Positions 1 to 8,727 of a stretch of DNA of 64,000 nt are shown here, in pieces; the stretch's first letter is position 1, and the number at the start of each line of letters is the position of its first letter. The position numbers and the translations under genes were made by a program. The DNA is taken from assembly GCF_017349295.1 (NCBI RefSeq), contig NZ_JAFMPK010000026.1, positions 621 to 64,620 on the forward strand, given 5' to 3'. The stretch is from Myceligenerans salitolerans (GTDB lineage Bacteria; Actinomycetota; Actinomycetes; Actinomycetales; Cellulomonadaceae). The notes under the pieces were generated by a model. The model was not told where the DNA came from. It did not search any database and saw only the letters and a list, made by a program, of their open reading frames with translations.

Positions 1-36
1 CGCGGCCCGTTCCTCGCCCGGTCGGAAGACGCCCCG

Positions 37-1020
37 TCAGCACCTCGGGGCACGCAGGTCGAGCATGCGCTCGGCGCTGCGCGCCGCATTGCCCAGCGAG
101 TCGAGCGGGTGCGGCGGTTCGGCCACCTGGGCGGCGTTGTCCTGCTCCCAGATGGGATGGTGTCGGCCGCTTCCCGCGAGCGCCCCGAGGAAGGCCTGGT
201 AGTCGATGTCACCCGCCCCGAACTCGACGATGCCGTAGCCGGACTCCGTCTCCGGCTCCGCGCGGCCGTCCTTGATGTGGAACAGGGGGTAGCGGTGCCG
301 GTTGGCGAGCACGTAGTCCACGGGCTCGAAGCCCGGGTACCGGTGTTTGCCGACGAAGGCCCAGTACACGTCCATCTCGAGGAAGACGTACCGCGGGTCG
401 GTGTGCTCCAGGAACACGTCGTAGAGCCGCACGTCGGGGCGGTCGGTGGCGAACCCGAACTCGCCGTCGTGGTTGTGCTGGTAGAACTTCAGGCCCCGTG
501 CGGCGGCGGCCTCGCCGAATCCGTTGAACTGCTCGGCAGCCGCGAGGTAGCCGTCCACGGTGCGGTCGCTCGTGGGTGCGTTGGCCGTGCCGAGGTGCGC
601 CATGCCGAGTGTCTGGGCGATGTCGAGCTCCGCCTCCATGTTCGCCGCGAAGTCCCCGATCCCGCGGTGCGCGCCGATGGCGGTCAGTCCGTTGTCGTCC
701 AGGAGCGTACGGATCTCCTCGGGGGTGATGGGCCCGGTGCCCTGGCTGTAGCCGGCGAACTCGATCTCCCGGTAACCCATCTCGGAGAGCCGCTCGAACA
801 CGGTGCGGAAGCCGAGGGACTGCACCTTGTCACGGATCGTGTAGAGCTGGATGCCCAGGTGCCCGGGCGGCACCAGCCTCCGGCCGTGGCCGCGGCCGGA
901 TGCCTGCGCCGCCGCCGCGGGCGCGGTGGTCGCGGCGGCGAGCGCGCCCGCGCCGATGGCGACGCTCGATGCCGCGAGCCGCATGAAGGTCCGACGCTTG
1001 ACATCAGCGGATGTGGTCAT
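37..1020 (-). CDS. Tat-exported sugar phosphate isomerase/epimerase-like TIM-barrel protein
   Basis: The protein has 327 residues. The N-terminus carries a twin-arginine signal (KRRTFMRLAASS) followed by an Ala-rich hydrophobic stretch, so a folded and probably metal-loaded protein is exported. The mature part is an AP-endonuclease-2/xylose-isomerase-like barrel. Likely metal and active-site segments are QHNHDGEFGF, LEMDVYWAF, FHIKDG and IWEQDN. The ATG at 1020 is chosen because the signal peptide starts there; the frame runs on upstream only as out-of-frame overlap with the next gene. It is the last gene of the leftward sugar operon, 23 bp after a cytoplasmic paralogue. Family members isomerise sugars or act on 3-keto-glycosides (family knowledge). 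The exact substrate is unknown; export suggests work on an extracellular keto-sugar, which is inference. Confidence 0.88.
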   Translation of the reverse strand: MTTSADVKRRTFMRLAASSVAIGAGALAAATTAPAAAAQASGRGHGRRLVPPGHLGIQLYTIRDKVQSLGFRTVFERLSEMGYREIEFAGYSQGTGPITPEEIRTLLDDNGLTAIGAHRGIGDFAANMEAELDIAQTLGMAHLGTANAPTSDRTVDGYLAAAEQFNGFGEAAAARGLKFYQHNHDGEFGFATDRPDVRLYDVFLEHTDPRYVFLEMDVYWAFVGKHRYPGFEPVDYVLANRHRYPLFHIKDGRAEPETESGYGIVEFGAGDIDYQAFLGALAGSGRHHPIWEQDNAAQVAEPPHPLDSLGNAARSAERMLDLRAPRC

Positions 1021-1043
1021 GAGGTGCTCCTTCGCTCGGGCGT

Positions 1044-2051
1044 CTATTCCGTGCTGCTGCTGAACGCCGCGTCGAAGGCGGCGTCGGGGGCGTCGAAGGC
1101 GAGGCGGCGCACCAGTTCGAGCGCCTCGGGAGCGCCGACGAGGCGGTCCATGCCCGCGTCCTCCCATTCCACGGAGATCGGGCCGTCGTAGCCGATCGTG
1201 TTGAGCATCCGGAAGGCGTCCTCCCAGGGCACGTCGCCGTGCCCGGTGGAGATGAAGTCCCAGCCGCGACGGGGGTCGGCCCACGGCAGGTGGGACCCGA
1301 GGCGGCCGTTGCGCCCGTTGCTCATGCGCTTCTTGGTGTCCTTGCAGTCCACGTGATAGATGCGGTCGCGGAAGTCCCACAGGAACGAGACGGGGTCCAG
1401 GTCCTGCCACACCATGTGCGACGGGTCCCAGTTGAGGCCGAACGCCTCGCGGTGCCCGATGGCTTCGAGGGCGGCGACGGTGGTCCAGTAGTCGTAGGCG
1501 ATCTCGCTGGGGTGCACCTCGTGCGCGAACCGCACGCCCACCTCGTCGAAGACATCGAGGATCGGGTTCCAGCGGTCCGCGAAGTCCTGGTAGCCGGCCT
1601 CGATCATGGCGGCCGAGGCCGGCGGGAACATGGCGACGTACTTCCAGATCGACGACCCGGTGAACCCGACGACGGTCTTCACGCCCAGCTTCGCGGCGAG
1701 CCGGGCGGTGCACTTCATCTCCTCCGCCGCGCGCTGCCGGACACCCTCGGGATCTCCGTCGCCCCACACGCGGTCGGAGAGGATGTCGCGGTGCCGCTGG
1801 TCGATGGGGTCGTCGCAGACGGCCTGTCCCTTGAGGTGGTTGCTGATCGCCCAGACCTTCAGCCCGTGGCGTTCCAGCAGCTCGAGCCGGCCGGCCACGT
1901 ACTCGTCGTCGTCCCATCGCCACGGGTCGAGGTGGTCGCCCCAGCAGGCCAGCTCCAGGCCGTCGTAGCCCCAGCCCGCGGCGAGCCCGGCCACCTCCTC
2001 CAGAGGCAGGTCGGCCCACTGGCCCGTGAACAGCGTGATCGGTCGTGTCAT
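1044..2051 (-). CDS. sugar phosphate isomerase/epimerase (xylose-isomerase-like TIM barrel)
   Basis: The protein has 335 residues, no signal peptide, and is cytoplasmic. It is a TIM-barrel protein of the xylose isomerase-like superfamily. Acidic and histidine segments expected to bind a divalent metal are visible: [30 protein letters not shown] and ISVEWED. The N-terminal half carries [16 protein letters not shown], typical of the family. An AGGAGGAAAG Shine-Dalgarno lies just before the ATG at 2051. It precedes the Tat-exported paralogue by 23 bp and follows the small secreted protein by 80 bp, so it is likely co-transcribed with both. Relatives act as sugar epimerases or isomerases, or as deglycosylation enzymes on 3-keto-glycosides. 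The position in this cluster favours a role after C3 oxidation of an imported sugar, which is inference. Confidence 0.9.
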   Translation of the reverse strand: MTRPITLFTGQWADLPLEEVAGLAAGWGYDGLELACWGDHLDPWRWDDDEYVAGRLELLERHGLKVWAISNHLKGQAVCDDPIDQRHRDILSDRVWGDGDPEGVRQRAAEEMKCTARLAAKLGVKTVVGFTGSSIWKYVAMFPPASAAMIEAGYQDFADRWNPILDVFDEVGVRFAHEVHPSEIAYDYWTTVAALEAIGHREAFGLNWDPSHMVWQDLDPVSFLWDFRDRIYHVDCKDTKKRMSNGRNGRLGSHLPWADPRRGWDFISTGHGDVPWEDAFRMLNTIGYDGPISVEWEDAGMDRLVGAPEALELVRRLAFDAPDAAFDAAFSSSTE

Positions 2052-2131
2052 CGTGCTTTCCTCCTGTTACGTGTCCTGCACGCGTCCCGCACGGGGCGCT
2101 CCGGCGTCGGCGGTTCGCCGTCGGTCTTCGG

Positions 2132-2722
2132 TCATGTCCTGCGCCTGCGGAGCACGGCGGCGGTCGTGATCACCCCGGCGACGACGAGCGCGCCCGCCGT
2201 CCAGCCGGCCACGCCCGGGCCTCGCACGGCCGTGCCGGTGGCCACGTCGGGTCGGCCGCCGGACGGGTCGGTCCCCGCCGTGCCGCCGGTGGCCGGGTCC
2301 GAGGAGGCCGTCGGCTCCGGTTCCGACGGTGCGGGCGCCGGTGGCGCCGCCACGTCGAGCTCCGTCTTCGCCGTCGCCTTCCTCGGTTCCTTCACGCGGG
2401 CCGTGACCGTCCAGTGCCCCTCGTCGAGCAGTGCGGTCTCCGAGCGGTACCAGCCGACGCCTTCCGACGCGGAGACGAGCGTGACCGGGCCGACTTCCTC
2501 CCCGGCGTCGGAGACCGCCCGCACCACCACGACGGCCGACTCCTCGACGGGATGTCCGTCACCCGCCCAGGTCACCGCCACGGAGAGGCCACCGGCCCCG
2601 TCCGTGCCGAGGTCGACGTCGATCGCGCCGCCGTGAGCGGCCACGGGAGCCGTGGCGGCGGGCCCGACGACGAGCCCGAGCGCGAGCCCGAGCGCCGCGC
2701 CGAGGCGTGTGAACCGTCGCAT
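2132..2722 (-). CDS. small secreted, C-terminally membrane-anchored protein
   Basis: The protein has 196 residues. It has a Sec signal (MRRFTRLGAALGLALGLVV, cleavage near APVAA-HGG) and one beta-rich domain of about 110 residues (roughly 32-130). A Pro/Thr/Ser/Glu-rich linker and a C-terminal membrane helix ending in RRRRT follow, a sortase-independent tail anchor topology. The His just after the cleavage site, the size and the position resemble CopC/YtkA-like secreted domains, but I cannot identify the metal ligands, so function is left open. The ATG at 2722 is preceded by GGAAGGAAC and fits the signal peptide; the reading frame opens earlier but encodes no signal there. A 13-bp inverted repeat lies in the leader at 2791-2830. 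It sits between the giant ThuA protein and two isomerases and may be a surface helper. Confidence 0.75.
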   Translation of the reverse strand: MRRFTRLGAALGLALGLVVGPAATAPVAAHGGAIDVDLGTDGAGGLSVAVTWAGDGHPVEESAVVVVRAVSDAGEEVGPVTLVSASEGVGWYRSETALLDEGHWTVTARVKEPRKATAKTELDVAAPPAPAPSEPEPTASSDPATGGTAGTDPSGGRPDVATGTAVRGPGVAGWTAGALVVAGVITTAAVLRRRRT

Positions 2723-2790
2723 GTCCGTTCCTTCCCCACTCCACATCGTCGTACTTCTCCGGCCCGGCGGGAGCCGCCGAGCGCCCCGGA

Positions 2791-2830
2791 CCTCGGCACG
2801 AGGCCGGAGCGCGTCCACCTCGTGCCGAGG
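2791..2830. other. perfect 13-bp inverted repeat in leader of the small secreted protein
   Basis: CCTCGGCACGAGG at 2791-2803 pairs with CCTCGTGCCGAGG at 2818-2830 across a 14-base loop. It lies about 70 bases upstream of the ATG at 2722 and downstream of the terminator-like hairpin at 2940-2971. It could be a second terminator hairpin or an operator for the three following genes. There is no U-tract. Confidence 0.6.
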
Positions 2831-2939
2831 CTGGGCCGGTGTCACCGACCCTGCCGCCGGGCCCCACCGCACCCCGTGACGACCCTGGGCCGAGGTCGCC
2901 GGCGGGGCGTCGAGCGCGATGGTGCCGACGGCGGTCGAC

Positions 2940-2971
2940 GGGGTGTGCACCGGTGAGCCGGTGCACACCCC
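2940..2971 (-). terminator. hairpin terminator after the giant ThuA gene
   Basis: A perfect 14-bp stem (GGGGTGTGCACCGG at 2940-2953, CCGGTGCACACCCC at 2958-2971) with a TGAG loop lies 7 bases past the stop codon at 2979. There is no T-run, which is normal for G+C-rich actinobacteria. It may end or attenuate the operon before the small secreted protein. Confidence 0.75.
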
Positions 2972-2978
2972 GGGTCTG

Positions 2979-5900
2979 TCAGTCGCACCTCTCCTCGACG
3001 GTCACGATCACCCGCGCCTTGCCGGACGGGCTGAGTTCCCAGTCCCCGGTCACGGTCAGGTCGGTGCGTGGCGCCGGGGAGGCGATCACGCGGTAGTCGC
3101 CCGGTGCGAGGTCGTCCAGGTCGCGCGGCTTGCCGCGAGGCGAGCCGTCGACCCAGCGGTGGACGACGTAGCTGCGGACGCCCGGCAGCTCCACCGGGTC
3201 GATCGATCCCCCGGCGTCACACGTCGCCGGAGTGACGACGACGTCCGGCGTCGCGGGGTCCGGGCACTCGGGTTCCTCGAGCGTCACGAAGAGCACCGCG
3301 AGCCCGTTGTCCCGGACCTTCCAGTCGCCCTCACCGACGAGGGCGTACCCCTCGGCGGGCCGGGCCGCGACCCGGTACTCCCCCGGGGCCAGGTCGTCCA
3401 GCTCGTACAGCCGGTCACCGGCCCCGCCGTCGGTCCACTCCCGCACCACGTAGGACCGCACGCCGGTGACCTCGGCCGGGACGAGCGCACCTCCCGTGAC
3501 GACCTCGGACCCGGACGTGTCGTACGAGCACGTCGGCTGCACGACGTCGACCGCGGGTGTCGCCTCGGTGAGCGGCGGCTCGGCGATGGTGAACTCGAGG
3601 GTCTCCCCGACGACGGTCTCGCCGTCCGCCGACGCCCGTACCTGCACGGTGTGGGTGCCGGGCTCCGAGATCTCCAGCGGCGCCGTGTACTCGGCCCAGC
3701 CACCGCCGTCGACGTCGACCTCCCGGTACACCTGGGCGCCGTCCGGGCCGCCCGTGGTCTCCACCGTCACGGTGACCGGCCCGAGCCACTGCCCCTCGGG
3801 CCCGTCCGGGTCGGCGGGCGAGATCGTGCCGGCCACCTCGAGCGGCGCGGCGGTGCCCGCCACCCGGAAGTGGTCGAACGACGCCGTGGCGGCCGACTGC
3901 TGGGAGGCGCCGAGCGCGTACAGCCCGACCCGCGCGTCCTCCAGGCCGTCGTGCGTGACGGACTCCGCGAACGGCGTCCAGTCCTCACCGTCCGCGCTGT
4001 ATTCGCCGGTGAAGGTCGACCCTTCCTTCGACAACCGCAGGTGCCACACGCCCGACGTGAGGTCGTTCACGTTCGGCTGCGGATCCTGTACGACGGCGTC
4101 GACCTCGCTGCGCAGTTCGAGGCGCTGCGCGACGGGGTCGCCCGCCGCGTTGTCGGTCACGAGGTCGAGCTTGACGTAGTTGTCGTCGTCGCCGTAGACG
4201 ATCAGGCCGGCCTGCTGGTACTGCTGGTCGAAGTCCGACCCGTCGACCCGTGTCTCGACGGTCCAGTCCTCGTCCGGCAGGGCCTGGACGACGATGTTCG
4301 GCGTGTCCGTGTTGCTGCCGGTGTAGATGTCGGTGGGGGTCGTGTCGATCTCCAGGGCGCCACCGGTCACCCGGTACCCCTCCGGATCCTCGCGCACGAC
4401 GTCCCAGCGGCACCCGTCGAGGGCGTCCCCGTCGAACTCGTCGTCGGGCCCGGGCGTCCCGGCCGTGTCGTCCGGGGTGATGTGGAACCAGTCGAACTGC
4501 GCGTCCACCACCTCCGCGGCCGAACCGGTGCCGGCGAGCGCGACGAGCCCGATCCGCGGGTCGTCGATGCCGGTGAGCGACTTCGTCTCCGGCATGGCCG
4601 TGAAGTCCACGCCGTCCGACGAGTACGACGCCGTCAGGTCCTCGCCGTCGCTGCTGGCCAGCCGCACGTACACCGTGTCCGGGTACGCCTCGCCGAGCGC
4701 CGCGGTGTTGGAGTCCCCGACCTCGTTCGGCGCGCCGTCCTCCTCACGGATGTACTGGAAGATGCGCGTGGCCGGGTCGGCGGGCGCCGAACGGCCCTGG
4801 ATCACCATCTTCGCGTAGTTGTCCGCGTCGCCGTAGATCAGCAGGCCGGCCTGCTGGTACTGCGCGTAGGCAGGGATCGTGACCTTGGCCGTCGCGGTGA
4901 AGGGTCCGTCGGGCAGGTCCTGCAGGACGAGGTTCGGCACGGTGACGTTGCCCGTCCCGTAGAAGTCCGTGGCGGTCGCCGGGACCGTCAGCAGGCCGTC
5001 GGAGACCCGGAGGTCCTGGTTGCGGTCGAGCACGGTCCAGCGCTCGGGGTCGAGCTCGTCACCGAGGAAGTCGTCCGACCTGCCGGACAGGCAGGGCGTC
5101 GGCTCCGGCACCGTGCCGGTGACCTCGACCATGACGTACTCGACGGCGTAGGCGCCGCCCTCGTCGGTGACGCGCACCTGGAGACGGTAGGTGCCCGGCT
5201 CGTCGTAGGTGTGCTCGAACGCCGGGGTGCCGTCGACGAACCCGTCACCGAGACCGGCGTCCCAGGCGTAGGTCAGGTCACCGGACCCGTCCGGGTCGGT
5301 GGCCTCGGCGGTCGCGGTCACGGTCAGCGGGGCGTCGCCCGAGACCGGGTCGACCGACAGCTCGACCCGAGGCCGCTCGTTGTCGGTGACACCGCGGCCG
5401 TCGATCTCCATCCAGTTGACGTTGATGCCGCCGGAGAGCAGCACGAAGTGCAGCGAGCCGGAGCCCGACGGCACATCGGTCAGCTCGGTCGCGACGTCGG
5501 TGTACTCCTGCCAGTCACCGGTGCCGGGGACCGTGACACGACCGATCTCCGGGCCGTCCGGCGCGTCCCAGCGCAGCGACACCTCGCCGCCGGCGCCCGC
5601 CGAGGCGGCACGCAGCGAGATCGCGTCGACGGACGCGAGGCTCACCGGTTCGTGGGCCCAGTAGTCGCCCGGCTCGATGAAGCCGATGTTCTGGCCTCCG
5701 CCGGCGCTGTCGCCCGTCTCCTCGATCTGGACGCCCGGGTCGCCCGCGCCGTCACCGATGCCGTCGACCCGGCCCGTGCCGGTGAAGAACTCCGACTGGA
5801 CCAGCTTCGGCTGCAGCACCTGCAGGTCGGTCGTGGTCAGCGGGACGCCGGCCGCGCCGCCGTCGTCGGTGTAGAACGCCTCGATGACCCAGAAGATGTT

Positions 5901-8585
5901 CGACTCGATGCCGTGGCCCTCGTCGCGGGCGGTCTGGATGACGCCCGAGCAGCCGGTCAGCTCGTCGAACGGGTGGGCGTGCGAGTCGTGTCCGAGCGAC
6001 GTGAACAGGGAGACGTTGTCGCAGTTCACCTCACCGTCGGGGTCGTCGACGTCGATCTCGTAGCGGACCTGGTCGCCCCATTCGAAGAAGCCGCCGTTCT
6101 CCGGGAAGGTGATCGACACCTCCGGGGCGATGTTGCCGACCACGATCGTCACGTTGGCGACGCCGGTCTGGCCGGCGGCGTCCGTGGCGACGAGCTGGGC
6201 GGTGTAGCGGCCGTTCTCGGTGTAGGTGTGGGTCGGGTTCGCCTCGGTGCTCGGCTCGGAGCCGTCGCCGAAGGTCCACTGCAGCGAGATCGGCTCACCG
6301 GCCGGGTGCCGGGTGCCCTCGGAGGAGAACTGCACCGTCAGCGGGGCCAGGCCGTCGGTCACGTCGGCGGAGGCCCGGGCGATCGGCGCCGGGTCGCCCT
6401 CGACGTAGTTGACCTTGTACACGCCGGAGCTGTCGTTGTTGCCGCCGAACCCGGATCCCCAGTCCACGACGTACAGCGCGCCGTCCGGACCGAAGTCGAA
6501 GTCCATCGGACGGTCGAACCCGGCGTCCGGGTCGAAGATCCCGGGCAGGACACGGTTGATGTCCACCAGGTCGTCGCGCTGCTCGCCGGCGAGCTGGAAG
6601 GAGTACATCCGCCCCTGGTTCCACTCGCCGAACAGCGCCTTGCCGTCCCAGTAGGCGGGCCACTTAACGTCGGACTCCAGCTCCGGGTCGTAGGTGTAGA
6701 CCGGGCCTCCCATGGGCGCACCACCGCCGCCGATCTCCGGGAACAGCGGGTTGGTCGCGTACCCGTACCAGACCTCGGCCTCCACGGCCGGCGGGAGCTG
6801 GGTGATGCCGGTGTTGTTCGGCGAGTCGTTCACCGGGCCGCCCGCGCAGTCGTACGCCGCGCCGGACTGGCCGGTGGCGAAGTCGTACTCGCGGTAGGCG
6901 TTGTTCGCGCCGGTGCAGTACGGCCAGCCGTAGAAGCCCGGCTCGCTGACGACGTTCCACTCGACCGTGCCGGCAGGACCGCGGTCCGGGTCGGCCGACC
7001 CCGCGTCCGGCCCGTAGTCGGCGACCAGGACGTTCCCGTTCGCCGGGTCGACACCGATCCGGAACGGGTTGCGGAAGCCCATCGCGTAGATCTCGGGCAG
7101 GGTGTCCGCCGTGCCGGGGGCGAACATGTTGCCCTCGGGGACGGTGTACGAGCCGTCGTCCTGCGGTGTGATCCGCAGGATCTTGCCCCGCAGGTCGTTG
7201 CTGTTGGCCGACGTGCGCTGGGAGTCGAAGTTCGCGCGGCCGTTCCGCTCGTCCAGCGGCGCGTAGCCCTGCGACTCGAACGGGTTCGTGTTGTCGCCGG
7301 TGGCCACGTAGAGGTTGCCGTCGGCGTCGAAGACCATGTCACCGCCCGCGTGGCAGCACGTCTCGCGCTGCGTCGGGATGACCAGCACGGTCTCCTCGGT
7401 GGCCGGGTCGATCGTGCCGGAGGCCGCGTCGTAGTCGAAGCGCGAGACGCGGTTGTGCGGGCCGTCGTCGCCGACGTCCTCCGGGGACCAGAACAGATAG
7501 ATCCAGCCGTTGGCGGCGAAGTCCGGGTCGAGGACGACGCCGGTCAGCCCGTCCTCGTTGGACTGCGTGACCGACAGCGTCATCGCGGTGCTGGTGGTGT
7601 TCGACGCGGGGTCGATCACCTGGACGCGCCCGTCCCGCTCGACGTAGAAGACGGTGCCGTCGGGGGCCACGTCCAGCATCATCGGGTTGGCCGTGTCCTC
7701 GTCGAGGGAGACCATCTCGTAGCTGTCGCTCTGCGTCGCGGAGCAGTCGGAGTCGACGACGCCGGCCGCGGTCTGCAGGCCGCCCAGCAGGTGCTCGAGG
7801 AACTCCGGCTCGGAGTAGGACTCGTCGGTGTGCCCGCCGCCCGTGTACCAGGAGCGGCCGCCGTCGTACACCTGGCACCAGGCGATCGGGTGCTCGGCGC
7901 CCATCGCGCCCGTCCCGGCGTCGTAGGTGGACTCGTCCAGGGACGCCAGCACGTGCACCTCGTCGCGCGGGTTCTCGCGGTAGTTGTACCACTCGTCGAA
8001 CCGCTCCCAGCGCTGCGGCAGGTGCTCGGTCGAGGCGTGGTCGTGGTCCTCGACCTTGATCGTGGCGTCCTGGTTCTGCGGGTGGGAGTTGAAGTAGGCC
8101 CCCACCAGCTCCCCGTACCACGGCCAGTCGTACTCCGTGTCGGACGCCGCGTGGATCCCGGCGTAGCCGCCGCCGTTCTGGATGTAGCGCTCGAACGCGG
8201 CCTGCTGCTCGTCGTCGAGGACGTCGCCGGTCGTGGAGAGCCACGCGACGACGTCGTAGTTCGCGAGGTTCTCGTCCGTGAACGCCGCGGCGTCCTCGGT
8301 GGCGTCCACGGTGAAACCGTGGTCGGCACCGAGCTGTTCGATGGCGGCGATCCCCGCGGGGATCGACCCGTGCCGGAATCCCGCCGTCTTGGAGAAGACG
8401 AGCACGGTGAACGGGTCGGCCTCGGCCGGTGCCGCCGCGAGTCGTCCGGTCGAGGGGGCAGCCTGCACGGCTGCCTGCGCCGGCGTCGCGCCGGCCAGTG
8501 TCATGGGAGCGGCGACCGCGATCGCTGCGGCGACGGCGATCAGCCACCGGCCCGCACGCGGTGCTCCCCAGAGCAAGTTTCTCAC
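2979..8585 (-). CDS. giant secreted ThuA / sugar dehydrogenase-like propeller / PKD / CBM6 / LamG protein
   Basis: The protein has 1,868 residues and is secreted. The GTG at 8585 is chosen because AAGGAG lies six bases upstream and the Sec signal peptide begins there (RWLIAVAAAIAVAAPMTLAG). Domains in order, approximate: ThuA-like 58-275 (KTAGFRHGSI, GGGYAGIHAASD, WYTGGGHTDES); glucose/sorbosone-dehydrogenase-like beta-propeller 286-720; PKD 728-815; a beta domain 815-925; CBM6-like 932-1062; PKD 1067-1153; two concanavalin/DUF1349-like modules 1168-1370 and 1381-1578; a chitobiase-like beta domain to 1675; then two copies of a C-terminal module with GVRSYVV and LDDLAPGEYRV signatures. No sortase motif or membrane anchor is visible. 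It follows the oxidoreductase in the sugar operon. Likely it binds and processes an oxidised glycan outside the cell. The substrate is unknown, and the propeller may not bind PQQ. Confidence 0.88.
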   Translation of the reverse strand: MRNLLWGAPRAGRWLIAVAAAIAVAAPMTLAGATPAQAAVQAAPSTGRLAAAPAEADPFTVLVFSKTAGFRHGSIPAGIAAIEQLGADHGFTVDATEDAAAFTDENLANYDVVAWLSTTGDVLDDEQQAAFERYIQNGGGYAGIHAASDTEYDWPWYGELVGAYFNSHPQNQDATIKVEDHDHASTEHLPQRWERFDEWYNYRENPRDEVHVLASLDESTYDAGTGAMGAEHPIAWCQVYDGGRSWYTGGGHTDESYSEPEFLEHLLGGLQTAAGVVDSDCSATQSDSYEMVSLDEDTANPMMLDVAPDGTVFYVERDGRVQVIDPASNTTSTAMTLSVTQSNEDGLTGVVLDPDFAANGWIYLFWSPEDVGDDGPHNRVSRFDYDAASGTIDPATEETVLVIPTQRETCCHAGGDMVFDADGNLYVATGDNTNPFESQGYAPLDERNGRANFDSQRTSANSNDLRGKILRITPQDDGSYTVPEGNMFAPGTADTLPEIYAMGFRNPFRIGVDPANGNVLVADYGPDAGSADPDRGPAGTVEWNVVSEPGFYGWPYCTGANNAYREYDFATGQSGAAYDCAGGPVNDSPNNTGITQLPPAVEAEVWYGYATNPLFPEIGGGGAPMGGPVYTYDPELESDVKWPAYWDGKALFGEWNQGRMYSFQLAGEQRDDLVDINRVLPGIFDPDAGFDRPMDFDFGPDGALYVVDWGSGFGGNNDSSGVYKVNYVEGDPAPIARASADVTDGLAPLTVQFSSEGTRHPAGEPISLQWTFGDGSEPSTEANPTHTYTENGRYTAQLVATDAAGQTGVANVTIVVGNIAPEVSITFPENGGFFEWGDQVRYEIDVDDPDGEVNCDNVSLFTSLGHDSHAHPFDELTGCSGVIQTARDEGHGIESNIFWVIEAFYTDDGGAAGVPLTTTDLQVLQPKLVQSEFFTGTGRVDGIGDGAGDPGVQIEETGDSAGGGQNIGFIEPGDYWAHEPVSLASVDAISLRAASAGAGGEVSLRWDAPDGPEIGRVTVPGTGDWQEYTDVATELTDVPSGSGSLHFVLLSGGINVNWMEIDGRGVTDNERPRVELSVDPVSGDAPLTVTATAEATDPDGSGDLTYAWDAGLGDGFVDGTPAFEHTYDEPGTYRLQVRVTDEGGAYAVEYVMVEVTGTVPEPTPCLSGRSDDFLGDELDPERWTVLDRNQDLRVSDGLLTVPATATDFYGTGNVTVPNLVLQDLPDGPFTATAKVTIPAYAQYQQAGLLIYGDADNYAKMVIQGRSAPADPATRIFQYIREEDGAPNEVGDSNTAALGEAYPDTVYVRLASSDGEDLTASYSSDGVDFTAMPETKSLTGIDDPRIGLVALAGTGSAAEVVDAQFDWFHITPDDTAGTPGPDDEFDGDALDGCRWDVVREDPEGYRVTGGALEIDTTPTDIYTGSNTDTPNIVVQALPDEDWTVETRVDGSDFDQQYQQAGLIVYGDDDNYVKLDLVTDNAAGDPVAQRLELRSEVDAVVQDPQPNVNDLTSGVWHLRLSKEGSTFTGEYSADGEDWTPFAESVTHDGLEDARVGLYALGASQQSAATASFDHFRVAGTAAPLEVAGTISPADPDGPEGQWLGPVTVTVETTGGPDGAQVYREVDVDGGGWAEYTAPLEISEPGTHTVQVRASADGETVVGETLEFTIAEPPLTEATPAVDVVQPTCSYDTSGSEVVTGGALVPAEVTGVRSYVVREWTDGGAGDRLYELDDLAPGEYRVAARPAEGYALVGEGDWKVRDNGLAVLFVTLEEPECPDPATPDVVVTPATCDAGGSIDPVELPGVRSYVVHRWVDGSPRGKPRDLDDLAPGDYRVIASPAPRTDLTVTGDWELSPSGKARVIVTVEERCD

Positions 8586-8591
8586 CAAGAA

Positions 8592-8597
8592 CTCCTT
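8592..8597 (-). promoter_or_regulatory. ribosome binding site that fixes the start of the giant ThuA protein
   Basis: AAGGAG on the minus strand stands six bases before a GTG at 8585. The codons upstream of this GTG (back to an ATG at 8660) encode a polar, Asp/Arg-rich stretch that would bury the signal peptide, so the downstream GTG is preferred. Confidence 0.65.
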
Positions 8598-8727
8598 CGT
8601 CGTCGAACGGTCCTGTCGCGCTCCGGGGTCCCGATCCGTCGGCCCTGACGGCATCGTCACCGGTGTGGTCGTGTCTGTCGGGCACCGTGCGTGCCCGCTC
8701 CTCCTCTCGTCGGACGGGTCGGAGCCG

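Noticed and set aside
2919-8648. A 1,909-residue open frame on the plus strand opposite the giant ThuA gene
   Set aside because: It is an antisense shadow caused by the high G+C third-position bias. The translation is Arg/Val/Gly-rich without domains or motifs, whereas the minus strand shows clear ThuA, propeller and PKD signatures.
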